DNA of 64,000 bases from Rhodeus uyekii (GCA_037043235.1 JAWRVZ010000247.1:372001-436000), one strand, 5' to 3'. Positions 1 to 12,830 are shown, numbered from the stretch's first letter. Program-made: numbers and translations. Notes: generated by a model from the sequence alone, not told the origin.

Positions 1-2
1 TG

Positions 3-1892
3 AAACTGGAACAAGCAGGCTATGTTAGCAAGCTGCCACCGAATGCTGAGACAGAGTCTTCCTGTTCTTGGTACATACCACATCACATGGTGCAGCACAA
101 TGGGAAAAACAGAATTGTTTTCAACTGTTCGTTTCAATATCATGGGCAAAACCTGAATGAGCTTCTGCTCCCTGGGCCAGTTGTGGGACCATCCTTACTT
201 GCCGTTCTACTCAGATTTAGGGAACATTCAGTGGCAGTCAGCAGTGACATCAAGGGGATGTTCCACCAAGTTTGACTGCACCCAGAAGACGACATCACTC
301 GGGGAAAGAGTCTCCATGAGCTTGGCCTTGAAAGCCACTGGAACCAAGGGCCACCTTTCCTGAAGGACCCCGCAAATCTGTGGCCTGAATGCCCCAGTCC
401 AGAGGAACCAGACAATAACGAAATTCGTAAAACTTGTGCTGGTACTTTGATATGTTTCACATCCACTGATTTTGGTCAGTTTAAAAGTCTCGAGGAGCTA
501 ATCGAGTACACAGCTCTTCAAGGAGCAGCCGATGGTAAGCCCACAGCCAGCGACTACAGAAGTGCTGAAATTAGCATCTTGCAGCAAGCACAGCAAGAAT
601 GTTTCCCGTCAGACTTGGAACAGTTGAGAGCCTGTAAACCACTTGCCAGCAACAGTCGATTAAGAGCACTGGCCCCAGAACTCGACAGAGAGTCTAAATT
701 AATCAGAGTTGGTGGACGTTTACGTCATAGTGCCTACCTTGAACCTGATAACATGCACCCTATTGTACTGGACCCAAGGCACCCCATCACTAAACTTATC
801 ATTCAAAGTTATGATTCCAAACTAGGTCATCCAGCTCCTGAGAGGGCGTTTGCTGAACTGCGCCGTAAATACTGGGTTCTCCGGGGCAGAGAAGCCATCA
901 AGCACATGCAACGTGTGTGTGTGCACTGCCAAAAATGGAGGAGAAGACCAGAGGTACCTAAAATGGCGGACCTCCCCCCAGCAAGACTGCGTCTTTTCAA
1001 ACCCGCCTTTTACTCCACTGGAGTTGACTGTTTTGGTCCCTATAACGTCAGAGTTGGCCGACGTAGTGAGAAAAAATGGGGAATAATATTCAAATGCCTC
1101 ACAACCAGAGCAGTATACATTGATCTACTCCACAGTCTGGAAGCCGAATCCTTCCTCACGTCACTCAGACGTTTCACGGCTAGACGAGGAAAACCCCATG
1201 AGCTGTTGTCAGATCAAGGCACAAATTTCAGAGGAGGTGAAAGAGAGCTAAAGGAAGCCTTTGCAGCTCTTGTTCCAGACCTCCAGAGACAATTGTCCAA
1301 ACAGCAAATTGAATTTCATTTCAACCCTCCTAACTCACTACACTTTGGAGGTTGCTGGGAGCGAGAAATTCGCTCTTTAAAAAACGCACTACTGGTCATG
1401 CTAGGAGATCAATCAGTGACCTTTGAGGTACTTCAAACTGTGCTGGTGGAGACTGAAGGAATCTTGAACTCGAAACCACCGGGATATACATCATCCGATG
1501 TTTCTGATTCTAATCCCATTACTCCAAATCTTCTCCTAATGGGGCGGCCAGACGCTTCACTCCCTCTGACAGTATACCCCCAGTCTGAGCTGGTCAGCCG
1601 ACGTCGATGGCGTCACAGCCAGATCCTTGCAGACCAATTTTGGAAACATTACCTCAAATTCTATCTCCCTGGCCTCCAAAGTCGCCAGAAATGGCAAAAT
1701 GACATCAAGGTTGATACTACGGTGCTGATTATTGATCCTCAGCTACCCAGAGCTTCCTGGCCCGTGGGAAAGGTGTTAGAGGTATTTCCGGGAGCTGATG
1801 CCAGAGTAAGGACAGTCAAGGTTCAGGTGGGAGACAAAACTTACACTCGACCAGTTGCACGCATTATACAATTACCTGCCATTCCTGATTAA
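3..1892 (+). pseudogene. BEL/Pao LTR-retrotransposon pol remnant (RT start + integrase)
   Basis: One frame carries two blocks of a BEL/Pao pol. Bases 3-293 encode the start of the reverse transcriptase and contain a stop at 274-276. From about 294 the same frame resumes far downstream in pol, so the RT core and RNase H are missing. The open stretch 447-1892 (481 codons) is the integrase region: an HHCC zinc-binding segment (GHPAPE to CVHC), then an rve core with Asp194 (GVDCFG), Asp256 (LSDQGTNF) and Glu305 (GGCWERE), and a C-terminal tail typical of BEL integrases. The Met at 447 is only the first in-frame ATG, not a real start. The family assignment is firm; the copy is dead because of the internal deletion and the stop. 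Confidence 0.9.
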
Positions 1893-2452
1893 ATTAATTA
1901 TTATCTCCTCAGTCCAATAGAAACCTTATTTTATGTGTACATATTAACATGGAAATATGGGGGCGGCTGTAAAAAAGGCTATTGATTCTATTACACTAAC
2001 CTCTCTAATACATGTCTTCTTCTGCATTTCGAGGCACACAATCAACCACCCTACCTGAGCCAATCAGTAGCCAGGAACCTTGACTGCATGATCCCCCCCC
2101 ATCCCCCCCCCCCTCCCGATCGGAGTTCAGCGATCGGAGTTCGGTGCAGCGGGACATGGAGATGGACGCTGGAGTTATTACAGCAAATAACTCGTTTATA
2201 AATCGTCTGTGGTTTAAGCTGTTGTGTGTGTATGCAAAGTAAGTTACCATCCATCATAATAGTTGCAGAGAGAAACACTGATAAATAAGCTATTATGTCC
2301 GTGATAACTTTGTATATCCATGCATGTAACTTCTGCCTGTAATCCCTTAGTTTCGATTTCATTCTCATCTCTTTATTAATACATTTCCCGAGTTATATTG
2401 TTCCGTTTTGTTCAATAGAGCAAATGTGCCTATGTGGATCTAACTGTGAAGT

Positions 2453-2812
2453 TGTCATACAACAGGGGTGCTGGCGTGTGATGTGGAGAAAAACGAGGAA
2501 ACTCAGATGCAAACGAAACTCAGGTTTATTAACAAACGGAGAAACTGAAAACACTTTAAATACAAACATAAAAGGCACTCGAGGGTGCAAACGCAAACCT
2601 GATGTAAACACTGGGGAACACGGAGGAACATCCACACGCGGGGAACGACCGAGGAACTCTGACGAACACCGACAAACACAAAGGGACACAGGAGGGTATT
2701 TATAGAGACGAGGAAACTACACACAGCTGACGGGACTTGGGCAGTGATTAACGAGACAGGTGTGGAACAATCTAGAAGACACAGAAGGATCCGGAATGTG
2801 GGAGACGTGACA
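2453..2812 (-). mobile_element. Solo LTR (Gypsy-type), TSD GAAGT
   Basis: The element runs from TGTCATACAAC to GGAGACGTGACA and is flanked by identical 5-bp duplications GAAGT (2448-2452 and 2813-2817). On the minus strand it begins TGTCACGTCTCC, like the other solo LTRs in this window. It sits inside the BEL LTR. The short open frames in it have no recognisable homology. Confidence 0.75.
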
Positions 2813-2856
2813 GAAGTAGATTTACGTACATATATTGGAACTTATTTATTTATGTA

Positions 2857-3948
2857 CAGTAATACCTCGGTTTACGAGTTTAATTCGTTCCAAGAGCGAG
2901 CTCGTAAACCAAAATGCTCGTACAACAAAACAATTTCCCCCATAAGAACGCACTAAAAATCACTTGATTCGTTCCACACAACCATAAATGCCCATTTTAA
3001 ATATTTTTTTAGTTTTAACCTATTAATTACATTTCAAATTATAACCATTAAGATCTCATATAAATACTAATTAAGTATTTTTAGAGTTTAACTGTCATTA
3101 TTAACTATTTACTGTAACATGCACTTTACCTCTTCACTGCTGGCATGATCGAGACGAGAGGAGAGGGGAGGGGGGGCGGGGTGTTTCTGCTTATATATTT
3201 CACTACATTGTAGCGTTGCTTCTTTTAATAACCAGACAGGTTCCTTCTCATTCAGAAATTTTATTGAGAACTATCGGATTGCGGTTCTGGCTTCAACCCG
3301 CCGTACATAACAGAAGAATCAAAACTATCTCTGCTTCGGAGCTCTCTCTCAAATCCCTCACACTCAACTCTCTCTAGCGCCGACTGAAACCCCGCCCTCT
3401 TAAAGTGACAAGACTATTAACTTAACATTTATTGAAGATTATCAGATTAACTAGTTCCTTCAACATTTGTAACGATATTACAACGTGAAGAATAGCGATC
3501 ACAATTAATGCCACAACACGAGGTAAAACCGCTGTAAATTACTTATGTATATGATCTGTACAGAGTTATAACTGTTATAGTATGCTGTTCTCTAAAAGTG
3601 TATGGCCCTTTAAGAACGTCATTGGGTGCGTTGGACTGTGAACACATGTGAGTCTCATTAGTATGCAATGTGTGGTGTTGGTAACATGCTCCATTAGTAA
3701 AGTTTCATCATATTCACATGTAATCATATTCACAACAACGTATAAAATAATGCACTGTGGTGAATGATGCACCCATACTGAGAGACACTGAGAGAATGAA
3801 CGAGTTAAGGGGTGATAAAGGGATCTTTTCGACGCAAAACTGCGCATGGGTGAGGGAAATTTTTTCTCGTACACCGAGACAATGCTCGTACACCGATACG
3901 ACCCTCCATGCTCGTACACCAAGTCGCGCGTAAACCAAGGTATTACTG
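2857..3948. mobile_element. Tigger/pogo-like DNA transposon, non-autonomous, TA target site
   Basis: The terminal inverted repeats read CAGTAATACCTCGGTTTACG on the left and the complement of a close match on the right (CGTAAACCAAGGTATTACTG), flanked by TA on both sides. Further CTCGTA/CTCGTACACC motifs occur subterminally. About 1.1 kb with no transposase frame. The middle (about 3190-3600) is GC-richer and could be a further insertion, but I could not define its ends. Confidence 0.75.
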
Positions 3949-4095
3949 TATTTAATTATTTATTTATTTATTCCTGTTCTACTTTTTGTTTTCTTTCCAC
4001 TTTGTACTTGTGGTTTGTGAAGTTATTTAGTCAGTGTACCAGGGGGAAGAAAAAAAGAATGCTATTAATTGTGTGAGTATACTAAACATGTAACA

Positions 4096-4889
4096 GACAT
4101 GCTGTCCTATGAGTTTGGAGAGGCGTAGCTAACCTCTCCTCCCTTCTTCGTAAGAATAGTCATGAACTGGAATACACATACATTTTTGTTTTTGTGGAGT
4201 TACCACTATTGCATTCCATGTTGTTGTTTTTTAATATGAAGTTATGTTATGAATTGATCCACTTTGTACCTGAGTGTTACTTGTTGTGGGTGATGTATAC
4301 TGCTGTGATATTTTATGTTTATTTATTTGCAAGTGGAGTTCTAACTAACTGTTTCTGTGTGTTTTGTCTGTGCGCACTAAATTGCATTTCTGATCAGATT
4401 AATGTGTGAGTGTGATTATATGTGAAAAGGGAAAAAGATTTGTGCAAATGGAAAAGTAAGAATGATTGCTAATGGATAATGAAAACCAAAAAACAAAAGG
4501 AGGGGCAGAAAACAACAATAACTCCTGCAAGCCCTCCAGAACCAACAACACAAGCATCAGCAACCCCACCAGTGCAACCTCCACCAGTGGCACCTGCGCC
4601 TGCTAACTTCATGATGACGACGGCACCGCCCCTTGTGCCTGCTAATCTAATGGGTAGTTGTTGAGTATGGACGGTGCTCATGAATGATCGATCAGATTCA
4701 TTCTTTGATTGAAAAAGTGATTCAACAGGATCGGCTCCGTAGAGTCTGTGAACTGACAGTTTAAGACCTCTGGAACACAAACCATTCTCATTCACCCTCG
4801 CTCTCCTCCGCATTTCAAAGGATGCCATCGTAAAACAGCCCCCATTCTTACACCCACACACACATACATACCAAGAACACAAAGACTGT
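4096..4889. other. Unassigned stretch with a proline/threonine-rich 61-codon frame
   Basis: No gene recognised. An open frame at 4479-4664 (+) encodes a short Lys-rich start followed by Pro/Thr/Ala-rich sequence (PPVQPPPVAPAP). It resembles a retroviral gag linker in composition only, and could belong to the retrovirus-like element that follows. Confidence 0.3.
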
Positions 4890-5803
4890 GCCATGTGACT
4901 TTTAACTTAGTTATTTTCCATTTTTAGTTTTACCATTTTTAGTTTTTGTGTTTTACCTATATGTATGCATGTTTTTGTTATAACCATTTTAGATGGTTTG
5001 ATAATTGAGTGGCTCATAATCAGTAATTACCTACACATGACCATGCCAATCTTTATCTTGCTTTCATGTCAAGACTTAATATAATTAATATAGCCATGAA
5101 TGCTCTCGAAATCTTTGTCTTTCAATTTGCAGACCGTCTAGGTTTGTTTCACTGTGCTAGGATGCATCAGACTCTTTCTTTTATTCCAAAACCCAAAGGT
5201 CTGCATTCTCAAGTAGGCCATAAAACATGCTAATCACATCAGACTAAAGACAATGGAAAGTTTCCCGCTTCTTAGTTCCTTCATTCTGATTGGCCGGCCC
5301 GACAAAAGGGGGCACAGCCTCCTCATTCCTTTAAAACCGCCTGCGGTCTAAGGACCAGACTCTTACTCTTCCTGTTCCTCTTCCTCCTCTTGCAACTTAC
5401 TCTCTTGCAACTCTTCTCTGGCGCGGATTCTTGGATCCTGAGCGCCCACAAAGGACATTACCAGACTAAGAACCCAATTTGAACTTACCGCGGACTCCAA
5501 TGGACCCGCCCAGCAAGACGCAAACCTCGGACCAGCCACAGAAAGAAACATAAGCAAGTAGCCCTTAAATGATCGTTAGAGAGTTTTGAGTTTATACCAA
5601 TAAGTTGGTCTGATTCCTTGCTTGTTTCTCAAATAGGTTATTGTCTGTAATACTACCTTCCTTTGTCTCTCCCTCTCTCTCTTATTCTCTCTTCTTCCCT
5701 TTTTCAATTAATCTGTGTATGTTTGTCTATTGTTTGTTGATTATTAAAATATATATATTCACACGTGATTGCCTCTGAATTGCTCATCCATAAGTCACTT
5801 TAA
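4890..5803 (+). mobile_element. Probable 5' LTR of an endogenous retrovirus
   Basis: The right-hand part has the layout of a retroviral LTR: a CCAAT-type box (GATTGG, 5288-5293), a TATA-like TTTAAAA (5330-5336), a pyrimidine-rich leader, and an ATTAAA poly(A) signal (5744-5749). It ends near 5803, followed by TGGTGACCGATCC, which has the form of a tRNA primer-binding site. The left boundary is not resolved; 4890 is the first plausible TG. No matching 3' LTR was found in the window. Confidence 0.45.
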
Positions 5804-6129
5804 TGGTGACCGATCCTTGTTACAAATTAATGGAAAGATCTTTCTTTGTGGCCAAAATAAACCTTTTCCAGAGTTTATAAGGTCCATATTTGCTGGACAA
5901 ATTATCCGTCCTTTGAACTCTTTTCTAGAATTAAAGAAAATTCTACAAGTCGAATCAAGCCATAGATATTAATAATTGTTATAATCTGTTATAATTAACT
6001 GTTAATATCCAAATTCCCCTTTGTGCAGATTTATGTGCGTTTGATCATAAACGATTCACGCACACATAGATCCGCACCATTTCCCTTAGGCTTAGAATCG
6101 CTACACAGTGATGCCTACACCGATCACTA

Positions 6130-8837
6130 GTGCCAATGACTGTTCTTACCAATCAGAATGTGCTCATGCCCACAGGAAGAGGGCAGCAGCCTAATATGCC
6201 AATTGTGATCTATATATCAGAAAACAACAGAAATCCAATTGGGCAGCAACAAAGGAGAAGAGGGAGAGGAAGGCTGCTCAGCAGCCAACAACGATATGGA
6301 CCGCCTGGAGTATGTTGGGGATGTAACCAGCTTGGACACACCAAGAGGAACTTCCCTACCAACCCGTGGCCGGTGGACATGCCACAAATGCTACCAAGCC
6401 TGGCAACAGACCCCTTAAGGCCCTGCTAATCCATGGCGGGGTCCAGATCAAGGTTATTAGGGGTGCCCAGAGAATCCTATGAGGAGACATCAGCTCCCAA
6501 TGCTATCCTTCGATGCTGATGAAGAACCTATGCTGCAGGTCAAAATAGAGGGCAAGTCAACACCAATGATGCTTGATACAGGAGACACTTATTCGTGTTT
6601 GAGTCCAAAATATGCCTTTCATCTCCCCAGGTTTGGAAAATATGTGAAGAAAAGAGGTTTCTCGGGACAGACGCCCGAGAAAAGATTTCTCGGGACAGAC
6701 AAAAGACTCTGAGATAAGAATTCCAGTCCTGATATCAGAACAAACGCCAGTCAACTTGTTAGGCAGGGATGCAATGTGTAAGTGGAAGTTGCAAATATGG
6801 TGTTCCCTGGAGGGAAAATATATAGAAGACAAAGGGAGTAGACAGATGCCAATGTTAAGAGGACAGAGCACACAAGAACCACAAGCTAATATATACTGGT
6901 TAGGGAACTTAGAACAAGAAGTAGGGAAAACAATCCACAAATGGGAAAAATATATAAGAGAACAGCTAACAAATCCAGAAATTCCCAAAACTGAGTTTCA
7001 TTGTACTATGAGATATGATTTGTCAAGGGACCCTGAGTTAGAAAAACAACGGTTAAATGAGGCTGAAGGCCTACAGACACCTTTCATTTCTCGATATTTG
7101 ATAATAGACCTGAAAGGGGCAGCTTTACAAATTGAGGAAAATCCATTTATTAAAATGGTTCAGGGTAGATGAATCAACCCCACATGTCTCCCTTTTCCAG
7201 AACGAGGGGTGTACAACCAAGGAATTTGGCCAATGATGCTAAAAGCCAAAAGGAAAGAGTGGAGAACCACAGAAAATCGGTTGATTTTTGAAACCTCGGA
7301 TATGATGCACTTAAAAATCGCCTGTTCACTGAAATGAAATATGAAAGGAATACCAAAAATGATAATTGAAATTCAGGATATTCAAAAAGTAAAGGAAAAG
7401 CCAAATTCTAAATTTGACGAATTGATCACAGAAATGGAACAGAAAGAACAATACCCACTTAAGCCTCAGGCAATAGAAGGAATAAGGAAAACCATTGAAG
7501 GATTAGTCCAGGCAGGAGTCTAAGTTGAGACAGTTAGAAAAAGCTACCCGTCGAAAAAGCTAATATGGACATTAGTACATGATCTTAGGGCAGTAAAGAG
7601 GTTCCTGCAGAGGTTCCACCTGCTGCTAACTATTTTACTGTCATTAATCTCTGTTCAGCCTTCTTCTGTTTACCTTTGGCAGAAGAAAGCTGAAACCTTT
7701 TTTCCCTTGACTTACAGAGGTAGGCAATTAACGTACACTAGAATGGCACAGAGGTTCAAACATTCACCACACGTGTTTAATCAGGTGCTGAAAGAAGATT
7801 TAGAAGACCTAAGGTTAGAAGAAAAAAAAAAGAAAAATTAAAAGGAAAAAAATCAAATGAAAAATTGCACAGGTAGAATACTTAGGTTGAATAATTACAC
7901 ACAACAAAAAAGTAATCTCCCCGAGTCAATTAGAAGGGATTAGTCAAGCTCCACAGCCTGAAACTGAAAATGACCTTTATAGGAATGACAGGATTTCATG
8001 AAACAAGCTGGTCACCAAAACTTAAGAGCCGCATTACAGTGTGATACGGAGGCACTTGTTGCCTTTGAGTCATTGAAAAAAGAATTACAAACTGCTCCAG
8101 CTCTTGCAACCCCTAACTATGATAAAACATTTCATCCGTATGTAGCTGACCGAAAAGATGGCTATGCCTCGACTGTGTTAACGCAGGAAACGTAGTGGTT
8201 GAAAAGGCAACCACTTGCTCACTATAGTACTAAACTGGATAGTGTAGCACAAGGCTATCCACCATGTTCTCAACCAGGCTTAGTAGCTGTATATTTCGCT
8301 TTTGAAAAACATCTACCATTACAATGGGCTACCCAGCTATTGTATATATACGCATCATAAAGTCGCTGAATTGTTAGAAAAGGGTAGAATCGTTTATGTA
8401 TTCTAGGCTGCTCACTTATCCTCATATCACCATCAAAAGATGTACCACAGTGCTTCAGAGATGACCTGGGCAATCATGCTGGATTTTGCTATTGTGAAAA
8501 GAGACACTAATGACTTTGTTCCAGATGTGATTGAACACTGTGAACAACCATGCACAGCTGACTGAACTCAAAGCGCTTACTGGAGCGTGCATACCTGCAA
8601 AAGATAAAGTGGCAAACATTTACTTAGACTCTGCATGGTTTTGACAATTGCGCAAGTATTTAAAAAGATTAAAAGACAAGGGCTCTGGTCACCTTATATG
8701 CAACGAGTTGATGAATACCTTGGTGAAAGCGAAATTTGTGCACAGAATAACGCTAGAAAAGGAATATCTATAGCAACAATACTGGTGTCAGAAGGCCCCT
8801 TCAAGCACATTGTATTAGATTATGTCGATATGATTAC
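6130..8837 (+). pseudogene. Decayed endogenous retrovirus gag-pro-pol
   Basis: Recognisable pieces lie in retroviral order across several frames. They are a CCHC knuckle (CWGCNQLGH, about 6313-6355, whose last Cys is Phe), an aspartic protease active site (LDTGDTYSCLS, about 6570-6605), RT segments from about 7550 to 7810, an RNase H-like stretch from about 8000 to 8400, and an integrase N-terminal part (GPFKHIVLDYVDM) up to 8837. Many stops and frameshifts separate them, so no product is expected. The element is cut at 8838 by a LINE 3' end. The retroviral class cannot be settled by eye. Described only; no repaired sequence is given. Confidence 0.75.
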
Positions 8838-10205
8838 ATTTATAGTCAAGTCAAGTCACCTTTACTTATATAGCGCTTTTTACAATACAGATTGTTTCAA
8901 AGCAGCTTTACAGTGGTCACATGAAAACATTATAAACAAAGTTTGTTTGACTGAACGGCAGCTTTAAAAGAGCAGGTGATTTAATACAATTGATGAATAT
9001 TAAGTGTTAAGTTTTGATTATTGATTGATTTGATTGACTGATAGTTTGATTATTATATTGACAATTCAAGTCTAATATTAAGTCCAATTTGGTCTGATTG
9101 GAGATGTTCATGATCGTCACAGGGGAGGGTTTAGTAGAGTCACGGTCTCCGCAGACACTTCAGGGCAGTGCTGTGCTCGTGTCCATGTGCAGGTCCTTCA
9201 TCTGATCTGGATACGGCCCGGATCCGGCTGACCACGGTAACCTCGGAATAAACAGAGACCAATATCAGCGTAGATGCCATTCTTCTTCTGATGTATCGAG
9301 TACATCAGGTGTTATGGGAATGTTCCCGGTTCCGGCTGAGCTAAATTATGCAGCCTAACAATCATTTTACATGATTTGGATTAAAAATGTATGTATAGTG
9401 TGTTATGTGTATGCCAGGTTGAAAAGATGTGTTTTTAGTCTACATTTAAACTGACAGAGTGTGTCTGCTTCCCGAACTGTAATAGGAAGACTGTTCCAGA
9501 GTTTAGGAGCTAAATAGGAAAAGGATCGCCCGCCAGCAGTTGACTTTGATATTCTAGGTATTATAAGCTGGTCAGTATTTTGGGATCGCAATAGACGTGA
9601 AGGACTATAATGTGTTAAGAGATCGTGTTAAGTGGAGCGAAACAATTTAATGCTTTGTAAGTAATTAGCAAGATTTTAAAATGTATTCTGTGTTTAATAG
9701 GAAGCCAGTGCAGGTTTGACAGAACTGGGCTAATATGCTCATACTTCCTGGTTCTAGTAAGAACTCGAGCTGCTGCATTTTGGACCAGCTGGAATTTGTT
9801 TATTAAGCGTGCAGGGCAACCACCTAGTAGAGCATTACAATAATCTAGCCTTGAATTCATGAACGCATGAACTAACTTTTCGCATTTGTCTTAGATAGCA
9901 TATGTCGCAATTTAGATATATTTTTAAGATGGAAGAATGCCGTTTTACAGATGCTAGAAACATGGCTTTCAAATGAAAGATTGGTATCAAAGAGCACACC
10001 CAGGTTTCTAACTGACGACGAAGACTTGACAGAGCAGCCATCGAGTGTTAGGCAGTAGTCTAGATTATTATGTGCCGAACTTTTTGGTTTAATAATTAGA
10101 ATCTCTGTTTTTTTCAGAATTAAGCAGTAGAAAGTTATTAGTCATCCAATTTTTTATATCAGTTATGCATTCTGTTAATTTAGTGAATTGGTACGTTTCA
10201 TCAGG
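8838..10205 (-). mobile_element. CR1/L2-like LINE 3' end, inserted in the retrovirus
   Basis: On the minus strand this reads as the C-terminal part of a LINE reverse transcriptase: 9835-9600 (RLDYCNALLGG, VQNAAARVLT, HWLPIKHRI) and 9591-9403 (LAPKLWNSLP). A 3' UTR follows, ending in the tail AAAAAGCGCTATATAAGTAA with TTGAC repeats near 8845. The same tail recurs at about 33110, 47200 and 56390, so the family is repeated in this window. It is 5' truncated near 10200, where a hairpin marks the junction. Confidence 0.8.
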
Positions 10206-10226
10206 AACGTACCAATTCACTAAATT
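10177..10226. repeat. Perfect 21-bp inverted repeat at a LINE 5' junction
   Basis: Bases 10177-10197 (AATTTAGTGAATTGGTACGT + T) are exactly complementary to 10206-10226, with an 8-base loop. The left arm belongs to the LINE, so the right arm is probably an inverted piece of the same LINE, as produced by twin priming. Confidence 0.8.
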
Positions 10227-10522
10227 TTATAAAGAGAAAAATATACATGTTAGTGGTAATAGATCGTTAGAGGTTACCTTAAATACTGGAAGGGATATCA
10301 AATTAGGGTAATGTCTTGAATCTCTATTAATTCATGGAAAGGTTGGCTAATAAGGGTGGGGGTAATGATTGTCATTGCATTTTGGATTTTTCTGCTATTG
10401 TTTTGTTGTGATACTTTGTCTCAGATCAATGATAGCAAGTGCTGCCACCAGACAAATGGTTACTATTTCTGTGCAACGACAGGGAATGGACATTGGGAAT
10501 ATTACAACCACAAGGGGGTTAC
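10227..10522 (+). other. Possible retroviral 3' coding remnant with a hydrophobic segment
   Basis: An open frame from 10356 encodes a 17-residue hydrophobic stretch (IVIAFWIFLLLFCC) followed by a Cys/His-containing tail. Its position after the retrovirus pol and the LINE insertion suggests the end of an envelope region, but no diagnostic motif supports this. The frame runs on into the solo LTR, so its end is artificial. Confidence 0.25.
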
Positions 10523-10885
10523 TGTCACGTTTATGTTATTTTCACTTTACCATGGGCTCTTAGTTTACCTTGTCTTTGTCACATGTTCCCCGTTCCTTAT
10601 CTCACCGTCACTCAGTTCCCTTCATCACGTATTAGTCACAGGTGGTTTGTGTTTCAGTTAATCATAGTCAGTATTTAAGTTCTCCGTGTGCACTCCCCTG
10701 TTGTCAGTTGTTAACGTTATATGTCGTGATTGTTAGGTGGATGGGCTATGTGTGGATGCCTCCTTGTTTTGCACTCTTATGTGCCGTTTATTTTCCGTTT
10801 CTATATTAAAGTGTTTTTGTTTCTGACTCCGTGTTCCGAGCCTCTCTCTGCATCGCACGCCAGCCACACACACACACTTATAACA
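10523..10885 (+). mobile_element. Solo LTR (Gypsy-type), TSD GTTAC
   Basis: Begins TGTCACGTTTATG and ends ACTTATAACA, flanked by GTTAC at 10518-10522 and 10886-10890. It has a TATA-like AGTATTTAAG (about 10670) and ATTAAA (about 10804), the usual U3-R-U5 order. Confidence 0.85.
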
Positions 10886-10890
10886 GTTAC

Positions 10891-11927
10891 CTAATTTGAT
10901 TTAGGCTTGGATGAGCTGGATGAATGCCGTAAAGATCTGTAGAAATGGAAGGTGGTGCCTATTTTACTTTAGAAAGTTTGTTGATGTTTTGAATAGAGAG
11001 GGAGATAGACAAACTATGTATTTTCTTTTGAAAATAACTTAGATAAGCACTTTTAGAAAATGGGTAGAGTAGGCAGTTAGACATATCTGATTTGTTTGTT
11101 ATTTTGGCACTAAAGCTCTTCCTTTTGTTTTATTGAGCTATTACTAACATATCTGCACATGTTATCATGTTGAATGTCACTTGGAAAAGAGAGGGTTTTT
11201 TTGCTATTCATTAGCAGAATTAACTTTTGTTGTTGTAATCTGCATTTACTAATAATGAAAAGTCTAGGTGATGAATTGAAGATGGAACATCAAGGGTTGG
11301 CTCTACTGGCGGTTTAAAAACCCACTGCCCGCCCCAACACCAGACAGCACCCTAGGCCGGTCCAGGGCACCTCTGGCAACGATGGAGCGACCCAGATAGC
11401 GCTCCAGGCCACCGGAAGCGCCTGAGAGTTCCTCTGGCATTGAAGGACTGCATATCTACGATATATCCTAAATATATGAAGTAATCATTTGAAATATGTA
11501 ACCTGTTGATTTTGAAGTATATTACAATATGAGAATCAATTAATATGATTCTTGGTGTGTCCAAATTAAAAGACAGCGTCCCCCACAGGGTGTATTGGGT
11601 AGGGAGCTGATGATCTTTTACTCCTTCCTAGTCAAGTAAGGGGGGAGATGTTTGGTCTCAGTCTTCCCTAGAGTGTGTCATTATGGGAGGGTCATTTTGG
11701 TAGGTTTAAGGCCACGTCCACACGATGCCGGCGCGTTCCTTATCCGATCTTTTTTTTCCTCGTTCAAAAAAAAATAATCAGCGTCCACTGAAACCGACTG
11801 AATCCGGTGTAGTTTATATGCCAGACCAGTATGGGGCGCTGTAATTCTGCCACAGATATACACTATACACAGAGAAGAAGACTTTGAGCATGCGCATTGT
11901 TGTTGCTGTTCAGTGTTGCCAGATTGT
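10891..11927. other. Non-coding stretch; possible retroviral 3' tail and a MITE fragment
   Basis: No gene seen. A purine-rich AAGTAAGGGGGGAGATG at about 11634-11650 could be a polypurine tract. From about 11709, GGCCACGTCCACACGATGCC looks like the end of a fish hAT-type MITE. Neither is certain. Confidence 0.3.
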
Positions 11928-12830
11928 CACATAAACAGCATTTATTTCAAATATAATCATCACATAAACATCATTTATTTTAAATATAATCATCACATAA
12001 ACTGCATTTATTTTAAATATAATCATCACATAAACAGCATTTCTTTTAAATATAATCATCACATGAACTGCATTTATTTTAAATATAATCATCACATAAA
12101 CTGCATTTATTTTAAATATAATCATCACATAAACAGCATTTATTTTAAATATAATCATCACATAAACATCATTTATTTTAAATATAATCATCACATAAAC
12201 ATCATTTATTTTAAATATAATCATCACATGAACTGCATTTATTTTAAATTTAATCATTACATAAACAGCATTTATTTTAAATATAATCATCATATAAACA
12301 ACATTTATTTCAAATATAATCATCACATAAACATCATTTATTTTAAATGTAATCATCACATGAACTGCATTTATTTTAAATATAATCATCACATAAACAT
12401 CATTTATTTTAAATATAATCATCACATAAACATCATTTATTTTAAATATAATCATCACATAAACATCATTTATTTTAAATGTAATCATCACATGAACTGC
12501 ATTTATTTTAAATATAATCATCACATGAACTGCATTTATTTTAAATATAATCATCACATGAACTGCATTTATTTTAAATATAATCATTACATAAACATCA
12601 TTTATTTTAAATATAATCATCACATAAACATCATTTATTTTAAATATAATCATCATATAAACATCATTTATTTTAAATATAATCATCACATAAACATCAT
12701 TTATTTTAAATATAATCACATAAACATCATTTATTTTAAATATAATCATCACATAAACAGCATTTATTTTATAAACAACATTTATTTCAAATATAATCAT
12801 CACATAAACAGCATTTATTTTAAATATGAT
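11928..12830. repeat. 33-bp AT-rich minisatellite, about 27 units
   Basis: A tandem array whose unit is about 33 bases (CACATAAACATCATTTATTT followed by TAAATATAATCAT). The variable site reads CATC, CAGC or CTGC; a few units are shortened. Because 33 is a multiple of three and the unit lacks stops in one frame per strand, both strands have artificial open frames of about 310 codons with an 11-residue period. Confidence 0.95.

Larger units (their letters stand above)
1968..4095 (+). mobile_element. Probable 3' LTR of the BEL/Pao element, with nested insertions
   Basis: A purine-rich tract (ATGGGGGCGG) directly precedes TGTAAAAAAG at 1968, 75 bases after the pol stop, as expected for a polypurine tract and the LTR 5' end. 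The LTR is interrupted by a solo LTR at 2453-2812 and a Tigger-like element at 2857-3948; without them it would be about 670 bp. I place the end near the AACA at 4095, but this is a guess. An 11-bp motif, GATCGGAGTTC, occurs twice near 2120-2145, next to a C-rich run. Confidence 0.45.

Noticed and set aside
11928..12830. CRISPR-like array
   Set aside because: Repeats are directly adjacent with no unique spacers; eukaryotic context.
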